Assembly: GCF_010686765.1 (NCBI RefSeq)
Contig: NZ_JAAGWF010000018.1
Location: forward strand, 118,711-182,710
From: Geodermatophilus sabuli
GTDB lineage: Bacteria > Actinomycetota > Actinomycetes > Mycobacteriales > Geodermatophilaceae
Length of the DNA stretch: 64,000 bases
Direction: 5' to 3'
Part shown: in pieces, positions 20,001 through 27,962 of the stretch
Position numbering within the stretch: the first letter of the stretch is position 1
How the letters are laid out: each line of letters opens with the position of its first letter
Translations under genes and position numbers: made by a program
The notes under the pieces: generated by a model
What the model was told of the DNA's origin: nothing
Seen by the model: the letters and a program-made list of their open reading frames with translations, nothing else
Database searches by the model: none

Positions 20001-20882
20001 TCAGTCGGCGCCGGGCGAGACGGTGGTCCGCGGCGCGCCGGGACGCTCGACGTAGGGCCGGGCCTCCGCCGCGGAGACGTGCACGGTGAGCGAGCCGATG
20101 CGGCTGATCTCGACCTCGACCACGTCTCCGTCGGCCACGGGACCGACACCCGCCGGCGTGCCGGTCAGGATGACGTCGCCCGGCCACAGGGTCATCACCG
20201 AACTGGCGTAGGACACCAGTTCGGCCACCCCGAAGAGGAGGTCGGCCGTCGACGTCCGCTGACGGACCTCGCCGTTGACCCGGCAGACGAGCTCGAGGTC
20301 CCCGGGTGACGGGATCTCGTCGGCCGTCACGACCACCGGGCCGAGGGGCGTGAAGGTCTCGAACGACTTCCGGGTGGACCGGTCCTCCGTCGAGCGCACC
20401 GTCATGTCCAGGCCGCAGGTGTAGCCGAACACGTGGTCCAGGGCGTCCGGCACCGGGACGTGGCGGGCCGTCTGCCCGATGACGACCGTCAGCTCGCCCT
20501 CCTGGTCGGTGCGCTTGTCCGAGTACGGCAGCAGGACCGTTCCCCCGTGGCCGATGACCGACGACGAGGCCTTGAGGAACACCCCCAGGTCGGCGATCGA
20601 GTGGGTCTCGGACATCTCGGCCTTGTGGTCGAGGTAGTTGACCGGAGCGCCGATGACCTTCCCGGGACGCGGCAACGGTGGACGGATGAGCACCTCGGCC
20701 AGAGGCCGGGACGGCAGGCCGGCGATCCGGTCGGCCGTGAGCTCGCCGCTGCTGCCGGCGTCGAGCAGCCGCTGCAGGGGGCCGCCTGGTGACGCGCCCC
20801 CGGGGACCAGGGACGTGACGTCGGTGACCGTGCCTTCGTGGGCCACACCGAGACGGTCGTCGTCGAAGACGAGGAAACGCAC
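20001..20882 (-). CDS. Fumarylacetoacetate-hydrolase-family protein, acylpyruvase candidate
   Basis: 293-residue FAH-family hydrolase. The N-terminal cap is about 1-75. The catalytic barrel begins at GKVIGAPVNYLDHKAEM, contains the metal-binding acids in DQEGELTVVIG and the GLDMTVRSTED segment, and ends with the family mark ILTGTPAGVGP. GTG at 20882 follows AGGGGGAT. It lies eight bases after the gentisate-dioxygenase-like gene, which makes fumarylpyruvate or a related ring-cleavage product the likely substrate (to pyruvate plus fumarate). Other FAH activities, such as 2-keto-acid decarboxylation or hydration, are possible. Confidence 0.88.
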   Translation of the reverse strand: MRFLVFDDDRLGVAHEGTVTDVTSLVPGGASPGGPLQRLLDAGSSGELTADRIAGLPSRPLAEVLIRPPLPRPGKVIGAPVNYLDHKAEMSETHSIADLGVFLKASSSVIGHGGTVLLPYSDKRTDQEGELTVVIGQTARHVPVPDALDHVFGYTCGLDMTVRSTEDRSTRKSFETFTPLGPVVVTADEIPSPGDLELVCRVNGEVRQRTSTADLLFGVAELVSYASSVMTLWPGDVILTGTPAGVGPVADGDVVEVEISRIGSLTVHVSAAEARPYVERPGAPRTTVSPGAD

Positions 20883-20890
20883 CGATCCCC

Positions 20891-21973
20891 CTACGACTGG
20901 CTGCCGCGCTCGGGCAGTTCCTCGCGCAGGAATCCCAGGGCGCGCAGGACCGGCTCGTTCGTCCAGCTGAACAGGAACGCGTCCTCGGTGCCGCTGTCGT
21001 TGCGCAGCTCGAAGTCCGCCCATGGCGGGACCGCGAAGACGTCCTTGTCGGTCCAGTCGAGGTGCTGGTCTCCCACCAGCGCCGTGCCGGTTCCGCGGAC
21101 GACGTGGTAGATCGCGCTCGTCGTCCGCCTGGTGCGCGCCCCTCGGAAGCCCGGCCGCAGGCGGCTGATCCGGCACGACATCGTCGGCACGACCGGCCCT
21201 CCGGTGAGCGGGTTCTTGTACTCCAGGATGATGCCCTCGACCTCGCTGCCGACCGCGTCGTCCGCGATCGCGTCGAAGGCCCGCGAGGTCTCTGCCCACG
21301 GGTAGTTGCCGACGGGCGAGGACGACGTGTGCGGCACCGCCCAGGCCGGCGAGAGCTGGCCGTGGATGAACTGACGCGAGGAGAGGTCGTCGGGGACCGT
21401 GCTCTTCTGTGTCCGCTCCCCGTAGAGCTCGAAGAAGTTCGCGTCGAAGGCGTTGGTGATCGGGTAGTCCAGGGCGTCGAGCCAGATCATGGGCGCGTCG
21501 CCTTCGTGCTCGTGGTCGTGCCAGTGCCACCCGGGGGTCATCAACAGGTCGCCGGGGTGCATGTGCACCCGCTCTCCGTTGACCGTCGTGTAGGCACCCG
21601 TTCCCTCGATGACGTACCGGAAGGCGTTCGAGGTGTGCCGGTGCGCCTGTGCCGTCTCCCCGGGGCCGATGATCTGCAGTCCCGCGTAGAGCGAGGTGGT
21701 GGTGGCGGGTGGCTCGGTGAGCTCCGGGTTGACCAGCATGAGGACCCGCCGCTCGGCCTCCTCGAGCGAGCACGTCTCCAGGAAGTGGTGCAGGTAGGGC
21801 CGCAGCGCCGCGTACCGCCACAGGTAGGGCACGGCCTTGGGCTTCGGCTGCGCCGGCAGCACGTCGCCGAAGTACCGCCACAGCGGAGCCGCGCCCAGCT
21901 GGGCGATCGCCTGGTAGGGGTCCGGCGTCGACGGCGCACCCATCCCCCCGGCGATGGCTTCCTCGGTGGGCAT
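20891..21973 (-). CDS. Gentisate 1,2-dioxygenase-like bicupin
   Basis: 360-residue bicupin. The N-terminal cupin carries the iron motif H111-R-H113 in AHRHTSNAFRYVIEG and a histidine cluster GWHWHDH (150-154). The segment LWRYAALRPYL and RRVLMLVNPEL match gentisate dioxygenases well, and the second cupin (about 270-340) lacks a full metal site, as expected. These enzymes cleave gentisate to maleylpyruvate. ATG at 21973 follows GAGGAGGATCG. It forms an operon with the FAH-family gene and is preceded by an ATGT/ACAT dyad. 1-Hydroxy-2-naphthoate or salicylate dioxygenases belong to the same family, so the substrate remains to be fixed. Confidence 0.88.
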   Translation of the reverse strand: MPTEEAIAGGMGAPSTPDPYQAIAQLGAAPLWRYFGDVLPAQPKPKAVPYLWRYAALRPYLHHFLETCSLEEAERRVLMLVNPELTEPPATTTSLYAGLQIIGPGETAQAHRHTSNAFRYVIEGTGAYTTVNGERVHMHPGDLLMTPGWHWHDHEHEGDAPMIWLDALDYPITNAFDANFFELYGERTQKSTVPDDLSSRQFIHGQLSPAWAVPHTSSSPVGNYPWAETSRAFDAIADDAVGSEVEGIILEYKNPLTGGPVVPTMSCRISRLRPGFRGARTRRTTSAIYHVVRGTGTALVGDQHLDWTDKDVFAVPPWADFELRNDSGTEDAFLFSWTNEPVLRALGFLREELPERGSQS

Positions 21974-22032
21974 CGTCGATCCTCCTCGGCTGGCTGAGCC
22001 ATGTCGGGCTGGTGCCACGGACAGCATGGCGC

Positions 22033-22052
22033 GTATGTAAAGATATACATAC
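22033..22052. promoter_or_regulatory. Dyad GTATGTA-N6-TACATAC, putative PadR operator
   Basis: A perfect 7-6-7 inverted repeat lies 60 bases upstream of the bicupin start and in the gap after the PadR gene. It contains ATGT-N8-ACAT, the classical PadR operator spacing. It is one of only two conspicuously AT-rich patches in a 4 kb stretch, which supports a promoter function. Confidence 0.65.
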
Positions 22053-22217
22053 CTTGCTGGCAGCGCCAGCCTGCTCCGGTCCCCCATCCGGCCGGCCGGC
22101 GCCTGCAGCGACGCGCCCCTGCACCGCCTGCTCGGACCGTCCGCGGCCACAGGTCGGTTCGGGCTGCGGATCAGCGTGCGGGGCGCGCCGGGACACTCGG
22201 CGGGACGGTCAGGGCGA

Positions 22218-22931
22218 TCAGAGCTGTGGCGACCCGCCGACCGCCAGCGCAGCGTGACCGTCGGGATCGGCGCTGTTCCGGCCCTCGTCCCCCGCAGGAC
22301 CCGTGGCGCTCCCACCGGTCTCGGGCCCGGGCGCATGGGCGGCCGCGAGTCGCGGGTGCAGCCGCTCGAGGAGGTCCATCCCCTCCCGCGCCCAGGCCGC
22401 CTCACCGCGAGCGCGCAGGATCATGCCGGCGTAGGCGTACGCCTTGAACGCGACCGCGGCCTCGTGCTCCTCCGGAGGAATGTGCTCCAGGCGCGCCTTC
22501 AGCAGCGGGTTGTCGCGCGCCAGGATGCCGTCGCGGGCTCGCTCGTAGACGGCGGTCGCCTCGGTGAAGTGGCGTTCGTGCGCCTCCAGTTGCGCGTACG
22601 CGGCCTCGGGCTCGGCCCATTCGAAGTACGAGGCCCGCAGCCGATAGGGGTCACGGTCCCGGCGCGGCTCCTCGACGGTGTTGAGCCACTCCCGCAGCTG
22701 CTGCTTGCCCGCCTCGGTGATGGTGTACAGCGTCTTCTTGCCCCGCGCACCCCGGGCGATCTCCTCGCCCTCGACCAGTCCAGCCGCCTCGAGCCGGCGC
22801 AGCTCGGGGTAGATCTGCGTGTGCGGCGCGTGCCAGATGTAGCCCACGGAGACGTCGAACTGCCGCATGACGTCGAAGCCGGTCATCGGCTTGGCCGTCA
22901 ACAGCGCGAGCAACGCCAGTCGCAGGTGCAC
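22218..22931 (-). CDS. PadR-family transcriptional regulator
   Basis: 237 residues. The N-terminal winged helix (1-85) has the family marks LALLALLTAKPMTGFDVMRQF, shortened to MTGFDVMRQF, then IYPELRRLEAAGLVEG and KKTLYTITEAGKQQL. The C-terminal dimerisation domain (Vir_act_alpha_C type) is about 95-180, followed by a disordered tail. GTG at 22931 follows GGAAGGGGG; an ATG 24 bases earlier is possible. PadR proteins repress phenolic-acid genes and release DNA on binding phenolics. Three ATGT/ACAT dyads in the neighbourhood are its probable sites. It lies between the ThDP enzyme gene and the bicupin gene, all on one strand. Confidence 0.92.
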   Translation of the reverse strand: MHLRLALLALLTAKPMTGFDVMRQFDVSVGYIWHAPHTQIYPELRRLEAAGLVEGEEIARGARGKKTLYTITEAGKQQLREWLNTVEEPRRDRDPYRLRASYFEWAEPEAAYAQLEAHERHFTEATAVYERARDGILARDNPLLKARLEHIPPEEHEAAVAFKAYAYAGMILRARGEAAWAREGMDLLERLHPRLAAAHAPGPETGGSATGPAGDEGRNSADPDGHAALAVGGSPQL

Positions 22932-23139
22932 CGCGCCCCCTTCCAGACCGACCACCGATGACCCGGGACCAGCGTAGCTGCGGGTGCGCGGGTCACCCTC
23001 GCCTCACATCCGTGCGGGCGGCGCCCACACCCGCGCCTCCCGAGAGCTGGGCCCACCTGTTCCGCCCCCTGCTCGGGGGCTGGTCCAGCAGACCAGCAGC
23101 AGGGCCCTCACCGGCCAAGTGGACGCCGGCGCCCGCCGT

Positions 23140-24807
23140 TCAGCCCCCGCCGCGAAGCGCGAGATCCGCCTGCTCGGAGCGCACGGTGGGGTCGATCTTG
23201 CAGTCCAGGAGGAACGGCCCGGACGGTCGCCCGAGCCAGCGGGCGAACGAGCCCTCGAGGTCCTGGACGGAGCGCACGGTCTGGGCCGGGATCCCCAGGG
23301 CCGCCGCGATCCCGGCGAAGTCGCGGGTACCGAACTGCACGAGGTCGACGGGCTCTCCCTCGGGGCCGAAGTGGTGGACCTCGGCTCCGTAGGCCCCGTC
23401 GTCCATCACCACCACCAGCAGGGGTCTCCCGCTCCGCGAGACCGTGTCCAGCTCCCCGAGCGACATGGCGGCGCCGCCGTCCCCGACGACCGCCACGGTC
23501 AGCCGGTCCGGCCGGGCGATGGAGGCACCGAGTGCCGTTGCGAGGCCCAGCCCGACGGACTGGAAGCTCTGGGTGAAGACGAACGCCGACGCATCCGGGA
23601 CGGTGAGGTGACGCATGGCGTACCAGATGAAGTGCCCGCTGTCCGGGGCGATCGCCCGCTGAGGCGGCAGCAGCTGCTCGAGCGCCTCCATCAGGGCCCC
23701 CGGGTGCACGTGGTCGCCGGGGACCCCCGGCGACTGGTCCCATCCCGGCGAGGCCGCCAGCGGGAGGAGGGAGGCGTCCGCCCGGAAGCCACCGGGCGAG
23801 GACGGCTCCGGGACGACCTGCAGCAAGGCCTCGGCCGTCGTGCGGGCGTCCCCGAGGACGACCGCGGCGGCGGGCCGGTGACGACCGAAGGCCGCCGGGT
23901 CGACGTCGCACTGCACCACGGGCGTCGCACGATGGATCGCCTCGCCGTGGCCGGTCGTCCAGTGGTTCAGGCTGGCGCCGAACGCGAGCACGAGGTCGGC
24001 CTGGCTCAGCAGCCCGCGCACCCGGGGGGAGGCGAAGCCACCGCACAGACCGACGGACCAGGGGTCGTCCGCGAACAGCCCGTGGGCCTGGGCCGTCGTC
24101 GCGAGCAGGGCGCCGGTTCGATCGGCCAACCGCCTCAGCGCCGGACCGGCGTCAGCGCGGACCGCCCCGAGTCCGCCGAGCACGAGCGGCCGCTGCGCGG
24201 AGGCCAGGAGAGCGGCCGCTCGACCGAGGGCGTCAGCTGCCGGCGGGCCGGCCGGCGGAACGCCCTCATCCACGCTCGGCGGCAGCTCGCAGCGCTCCAC
24301 CTGGACGTCGACGGGCAGCGCCAGCAGCACCGGACGTCGCTCAGCAGCAGCCTGACGCCAGGCCCGCAGCGTCTCGCGCACCGCCGTCGCCCCCCGCTCG
24401 ACCCGGACGACGCCGGCACCGGCCGCGGTGGCCAGCGCCTCGGAGCCGAACCGCTGGTTGGCATGCGTCGCCGTCGTGGCCACCTCACCGGCGATGACGA
24501 GCATCGGCGTGCGGGCGCGAACGGCCTCGACGAGCCCGGTGAGGGCGTTCGTCAGACCCGGCCCCTGGTGCACGGAGCAGACACCCATCCGGCCCGTGAC
24601 CCTCGCCCAGGCGTCTGCCATGACCACGACCGCAGTCTCGTGGCGGGCCGCGTGGTGGGTGACACCGTGCCTGCTCACGAGGCGCTCGGCGATGTGGAAG
24701 TTGCCAGACCCGAGGAGGCCGAAGGCCGTGTCGACCCCCAGACCCGCCAGTGTGGCCGCGACGGCCTCGTACGCCGGCACCGTTCCCGACTGCTCCGCGT
24801 CCCCCAC
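23140..24807 (-). CDS. Thiamine-diphosphate-dependent enzyme, acetolactate-synthase-like
   Basis: 555 residues with the three ThDP-enzyme domains: PYR (about 8-170, catalytic glutamate E57 in RHETA), central (190-330) and PP (370-545). The cofactor motif GDGG at 442-445 is followed by DDGAYG at 469-474; the family normally has Asn where the first Asp stands, an unusual change at a magnesium ligand. GTG at 24807 is preferred because GAGGAG precedes it by six bases; the longer reading from 24918 would run through the operator. Relatives include acetolactate synthase, benzoylformate decarboxylase and oxalyl-CoA decarboxylase. A decarboxylase or lyase acting on an aromatic 2-oxo acid is a guess from context. 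Confidence 0.85.
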   Translation of the reverse strand: MGDAEQSGTVPAYEAVAATLAGLGVDTAFGLLGSGNFHIAERLVSRHGVTHHAARHETAVVVMADAWARVTGRMGVCSVHQGPGLTNALTGLVEAVRARTPMLVIAGEVATTATHANQRFGSEALATAAGAGVVRVERGATAVRETLRAWRQAAAERRPVLLALPVDVQVERCELPPSVDEGVPPAGPPAADALGRAAALLASAQRPLVLGGLGAVRADAGPALRRLADRTGALLATTAQAHGLFADDPWSVGLCGGFASPRVRGLLSQADLVLAFGASLNHWTTGHGEAIHRATPVVQCDVDPAAFGRHRPAAAVVLGDARTTAEALLQVVPEPSSPGGFRADASLLPLAASPGWDQSPGVPGDHVHPGALMEALEQLLPPQRAIAPDSGHFIWYAMRHLTVPDASAFVFTQSFQSVGLGLATALGASIARPDRLTVAVVGDGGAAMSLGELDTVSRSGRPLLVVVMDDGAYGAEVHHFGPEGEPVDLVQFGTRDFAGIAAALGIPAQTVRSVQDLEGSFARWLGRPSGPFLLDCKIDPTVRSEQADLALRGGG

Positions 24808-24895
24808 GACCGTCTCCTCGTGTCCTCGTGCGCTGCTGGAGCGTCGGCGAGCCGGCCGACGTGGTGACCGACCGGAGTCGACCCACTGTCGTCCC

Positions 24896-24923
24896 TTGAC
24901 CAATGTATGTAGCAGCATACATA
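24896..24923. promoter_or_regulatory. Divergent promoter with dyad ATGTATG-N6-CATACAT
   Basis: A perfect 7-6-7 inverted repeat at 24903-24922 lies between the divergent ThDP enzyme gene and the solute-binding lipoprotein gene. On the plus strand TTGACC (24896-24901) and TACATA (24918-24923) are 16 bases apart, so the dyad fills the space between -35 and -10. A PadR repressor bound here would shut this promoter. It shares GTATG-N6-CATAC with the site at 16819. Confidence 0.65.
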
Positions 24924-25021
24924 GTGCCCGTCATCACAGTGGCACGTGATCGGCGCCGGCTCCCTGCGACCGCAGACGGCCAGATCGCGTGCCCTACGCC
25001 CGCCATCATGGAGGAGAACAG

Positions 25022-26017
25022 ATGAGGCTCGGTCCGCGGTGTGCACGGGCCCGGAACGTGGTCGGCGGGCTCGCCGTCGTGGCGCTGACGGCGACGGCCT
25101 GTGGCGGCGACGACGCAGACAGCGGTGGTGGTGGCGGTGACACCGGCGCGCCGACGACCATCAACGTCGGGACCCTGCCGACGGCGAACGCGGCGGCCAT
25201 GTACCTCGGCATCCAGGAGGGCTTCTTCGAGGAGGAGGGCCTCACCATCGAGCCGACGACGCTCGGCACCGGCCAGGAGATCGTCGTCGGGCTCGTGTCC
25301 GGGGACTTCGACTTCGGCTTCATCGGCTACATCTCCGCGGGCGTCGCGGCCAGCCAGAACGTGCCGGTCTGCGTGCTCACCGCCAGCGATGCCGCCGGCA
25401 CGACCCCCGAGGACGACTGGCAGGTCATGGTCGCCGGCGGCGACAGCCCGATCAACGGCCCGCAGGACCTCCCGGGCAAGACCATCGGCGTCAACGCCCT
25501 GGGCACCGTCGCGGAGATCATGATCAAGGCCGCGCTGGAGAAGGACGGCGTGGACCCGCAGTCCATCGAGCTCCTCGAGGTCCCCTTCCCGGAGGTGCCC
25601 GCCGCGATCGCGGCCGGCCGCATCGACGCCGGCTTCACCGCCGAGCCCTTCGTGACGCAGGTCCTCGACGCCGGCGGCAAGGTGGTGATGGCGCCGCAGT
25701 CCTCGCTCGCCCCGGAGTACCCCAACGGCTCCTACTCCACGAGCCAGCAGTACTACGAGGGCAACACCGACGTGGTCGAGCGCTTCACCACGGCCATGAA
25801 CCGGTCACTGGACCACGCCCGGGAGAACCCCGCCGCCGTGCGGGAGATCATCCCCACCTACACCCAGATCCCGCCGGAGCTGGCCGACCGGATCCGCCTG
25901 CCCGTGTTCACCTCCGAGCTCGACGAGGAGGCCATCGACGAGCAGCTCGGATTCGTCGAGCAGTTCGGCGTGGCCGCCGATGCGCCCTCAGCCGATGAGC
26001 TGATCTGCGGCGAGTGA
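25022..26017 (+). CDS. Orphan NMT1/TauA-type solute-binding lipoprotein
   Basis: 331 residues. A lipoprotein signal ends at the cysteine of LTATAC, followed by an Asp/Gly-rich linker and a periplasmic-binding-protein-like fold of the NMT1/SsuA/TauA class (INVGTLPTANAAAMYLGIQEGFF). This class feeds ABC importers for sulfonates, nitrate, pyrimidine precursors or aromatic acids. ATG at 25022 follows GGAGGAG. No permease or ATPase gene is adjacent; a 12-bp terminator follows immediately, so the partner must be elsewhere. The shared divergent operator with the ThDP enzyme suggests that it captures the substrate of this pathway. Confidence 0.85.
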   Translation: MRLGPRCARARNVVGGLAVVALTATACGGDDADSGGGGGDTGAPTTINVGTLPTANAAAMYLGIQEGFFEEEGLTIEPTTLGTGQEIVVGLVSGDFDFGFIGYISAGVAASQNVPVCVLTASDAAGTTPEDDWQVMVAGGDSPINGPQDLPGKTIGVNALGTVAEIMIKAALEKDGVDPQSIELLEVPFPEVPAAIAAGRIDAGFTAEPFVTQVLDAGGKVVMAPQSSLAPEYPNGSYSTSQQYYEGNTDVVERFTTAMNRSLDHARENPAAVREIIPTYTQIPPELADRIRLPVFTSELDEEAIDEQLGFVEQFGVAADAPSADELICGE

Positions 26018-26027
26018 CCACGACCTG

Positions 26028-26056
26028 CCGCGCCGGGGGTCACGCCCCCGGCGCGG
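26028..26056 (+). terminator. 12-bp hairpin after the solute-binding protein gene
   Basis: CCGCGCCGGGGG pairs perfectly with 26045-26056 around the loop TCACG, 10 bases after the stop codon. It closes the transcript and confirms that no ABC partner genes follow. Confidence 0.75.
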
Positions 26057-26271
26057 AGCGACGAGCCCGCAACCGGTCGTCGCCGACGCACAGAGGGTCG
26101 AGGTGGCTGTCCACGTCCTCCCCCGTGCACGAGGCGGCTGACACCGTCTCGTGGGGCGCGCCTCGTGTGGACAGGACCAGTGGTGACGACCTCTGTCCGG
26201 CGCGACGCGGCGAACGACATCGATGGCCACCAGGAGCGCCACCACGCCGGTGACGTCCTCCGCAGGATGCG

Positions 26272-27651
26272 CTACGGGAGGACTCCGGCGGCACGCGCGG
26301 CACGCAGCCACGACGGGAACTCGCCGAGCAACCGGTCGTAGAGCACCGAGTCCGCGACGTCGTCGATGTCATCGACCGCGAAGAACCCGACGTTGTCGAC
26401 CCGCCGCCCGGACATCTCGTCCAAGGCCTCCAGCACTCCGTACTTGCCCCGCCTGCCCAAGCCGACGAACTGCCAGAAGACGGGGTCGTCCACCGCGGCG
26501 CGCAGCTCCGCCTCGATGGCCGCGTTGCGGTAGACACCGCCGTCGGAGAAGAACAGGACCAGCGTGGGTGCGGCGCTCGGATGCGCACGGACGAACGCGC
26601 GCACCTCCGCGATGACCTTGTGTTCCTCGTTCTGGATCCCGATCTGGCGCATGTCGAGCTGACCGGGACGCAGTCCCTTCGCCGGCCGTTTCCGGCCGAA
26701 CCCCATCGCGCCCACGCGGACGTGCAGCTCGAGCCACTCGGGCAGCTCACCGATGTGCAGGTCCGGGAGCTGCGCACAGTTCGTCGCGAAGGTCCACGCC
26801 TGCATCTGGCCGTCGTCATCGAGTTGGGCGGCGACCGCGGCCATCCGCTCGACGACGTTCGTTACCGTGCCCTTGTCGTAGAGCCTCGACATGGACCCGG
26901 ATGCGTCGAGCACCAGGATCACCCGCGCTACGGCGTCAGGGGCGCCGTGCTTGGTGAGGCTGATCGCGACCTGTTGCTTGCGCAGCGACAGCCGTTTGCG
27001 CATGTCGACCGGTAGCCGCTCCTCCCCCTTGCTCAGTCGCACAGCCGCTGCCCCCGATGGCGCAGACGCCACCGGGGGCGGATCTGGTCGTGGGGAGGCC
27101 GGCTGCCCGGTCGCGAGAGATGCGGACACGGGCTCATCGACGCTGACCCCGAAGTCGCGGGCGAGCCCTTCCAGGCCGGAGTCGTAACCCTGTCCGATCG
27201 CACGCAGCTTCCACTGCCCGGCCCTGCGATACAGCTCCCCGGCGACCATCGCCGTCTCCGAAGCCGCCGTCATCGTGAACGTCGTCACCGGCACACCGGT
27301 CGCCGTCCGCACCGAGAGCCTGAGGCCGGGAACCTGCCCGAACGTGCCGCCGTCTGCCGAAGCAGCGATCATCACCCGATCGATCGCGGTCTCCAACGCC
27401 GGCAGCTGGACCCGGATCGTGTCCCTGGCCACGAGACCGGTTCGCTTGCCCTCGTGGTGGACAGCGCCGCTCGGGTGCTCGGGCTGGTTGTAGAAGACGA
27501 AGTCGGCGTCACTGCGTACCCGGCCCGCGGCAGTGAGCAGCACGCCGGAGACGTCCACGTCGGGGACCCCCGGCCCGGGACGCCACTCCAGCGTGACCTC
27601 GAGTGCGCCGGCCGGCACAGCGCAGTTCGCCCCCGGCACCAGCTCCGTCAT
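26272..27651 (-). CDS. TerD-domain and vWA-domain fusion protein
   Basis: 459 residues. Residues 1-185 form a TerD domain, including DADFVFYNQPEHPSG and ending ELYRRAGQWKLRAIGQGY, with acidic residues that bind calcium in relatives. After a Pro/Ala linker, residues about 235-455 form a von Willebrand A domain with a MIDAS motif, DASGSMS near 270. TerD and TerF-like vWA proteins belong to tellurite-resistance and chemical-stress systems, thought to assemble calcium-dependent complexes at the membrane. ATG at 27651 matches the TerD start, but no clear ribosome site precedes it. It stands alone; other ter genes are not in the window. Confidence 0.85.
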   Translation of the reverse strand: MTELVPGANCAVPAGALEVTLEWRPGPGVPDVDVSGVLLTAAGRVRSDADFVFYNQPEHPSGAVHHEGKRTGLVARDTIRVQLPALETAIDRVMIAASADGGTFGQVPGLRLSVRTATGVPVTTFTMTAASETAMVAGELYRRAGQWKLRAIGQGYDSGLEGLARDFGVSVDEPVSASLATGQPASPRPDPPPVASAPSGAAAVRLSKGEERLPVDMRKRLSLRKQQVAISLTKHGAPDAVARVILVLDASGSMSRLYDKGTVTNVVERMAAVAAQLDDDGQMQAWTFATNCAQLPDLHIGELPEWLELHVRVGAMGFGRKRPAKGLRPGQLDMRQIGIQNEEHKVIAEVRAFVRAHPSAAPTLVLFFSDGGVYRNAAIEAELRAAVDDPVFWQFVGLGRRGKYGVLEALDEMSGRRVDNVGFFAVDDIDDVADSVLYDRLLGEFPSWLRAARAAGVLP

Positions 27652-27962
27652 GGCAGCAAGTCTGTCCCAGCCGGTCATTGACCACCGGGCAACGCGGTCA
27701 GCGGAGATGTCACGCCTGTGACGTCGCGTCCGACGATCCGCGGCCTCGGCACTGCCGATGGCCCCCGCCGGAAGGCCGCATGCGCCAACAGCTGTGGATG
27801 ACGCCGCACGACCCCCGACCTCCACGGGACGGGATCGGGGCGGCGAGGCTGACGACTTCACCGCCAGCTACGCCGAACTGCTCGCCCGGGCCCACGTCGC
27901 CGCCGTCCTGCGGGACGACCAGCCCAGGGCTGTCAGCCAGCTTCCCCGGACCGCGTCGCGGG
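27652..27962. other. Gap between TerD-vWA and GH15 genes
   Basis: 311 bases. A frame at 27758-27994 on the plus strand has one protein-like stretch (DDFTASYAELLARAH) but overlaps the end of the GH15 gene on the other strand and has no ribosome site or homology that I recognise. It could be a decayed fragment. No clear hairpin or dyad was seen. Confidence 0.35.
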
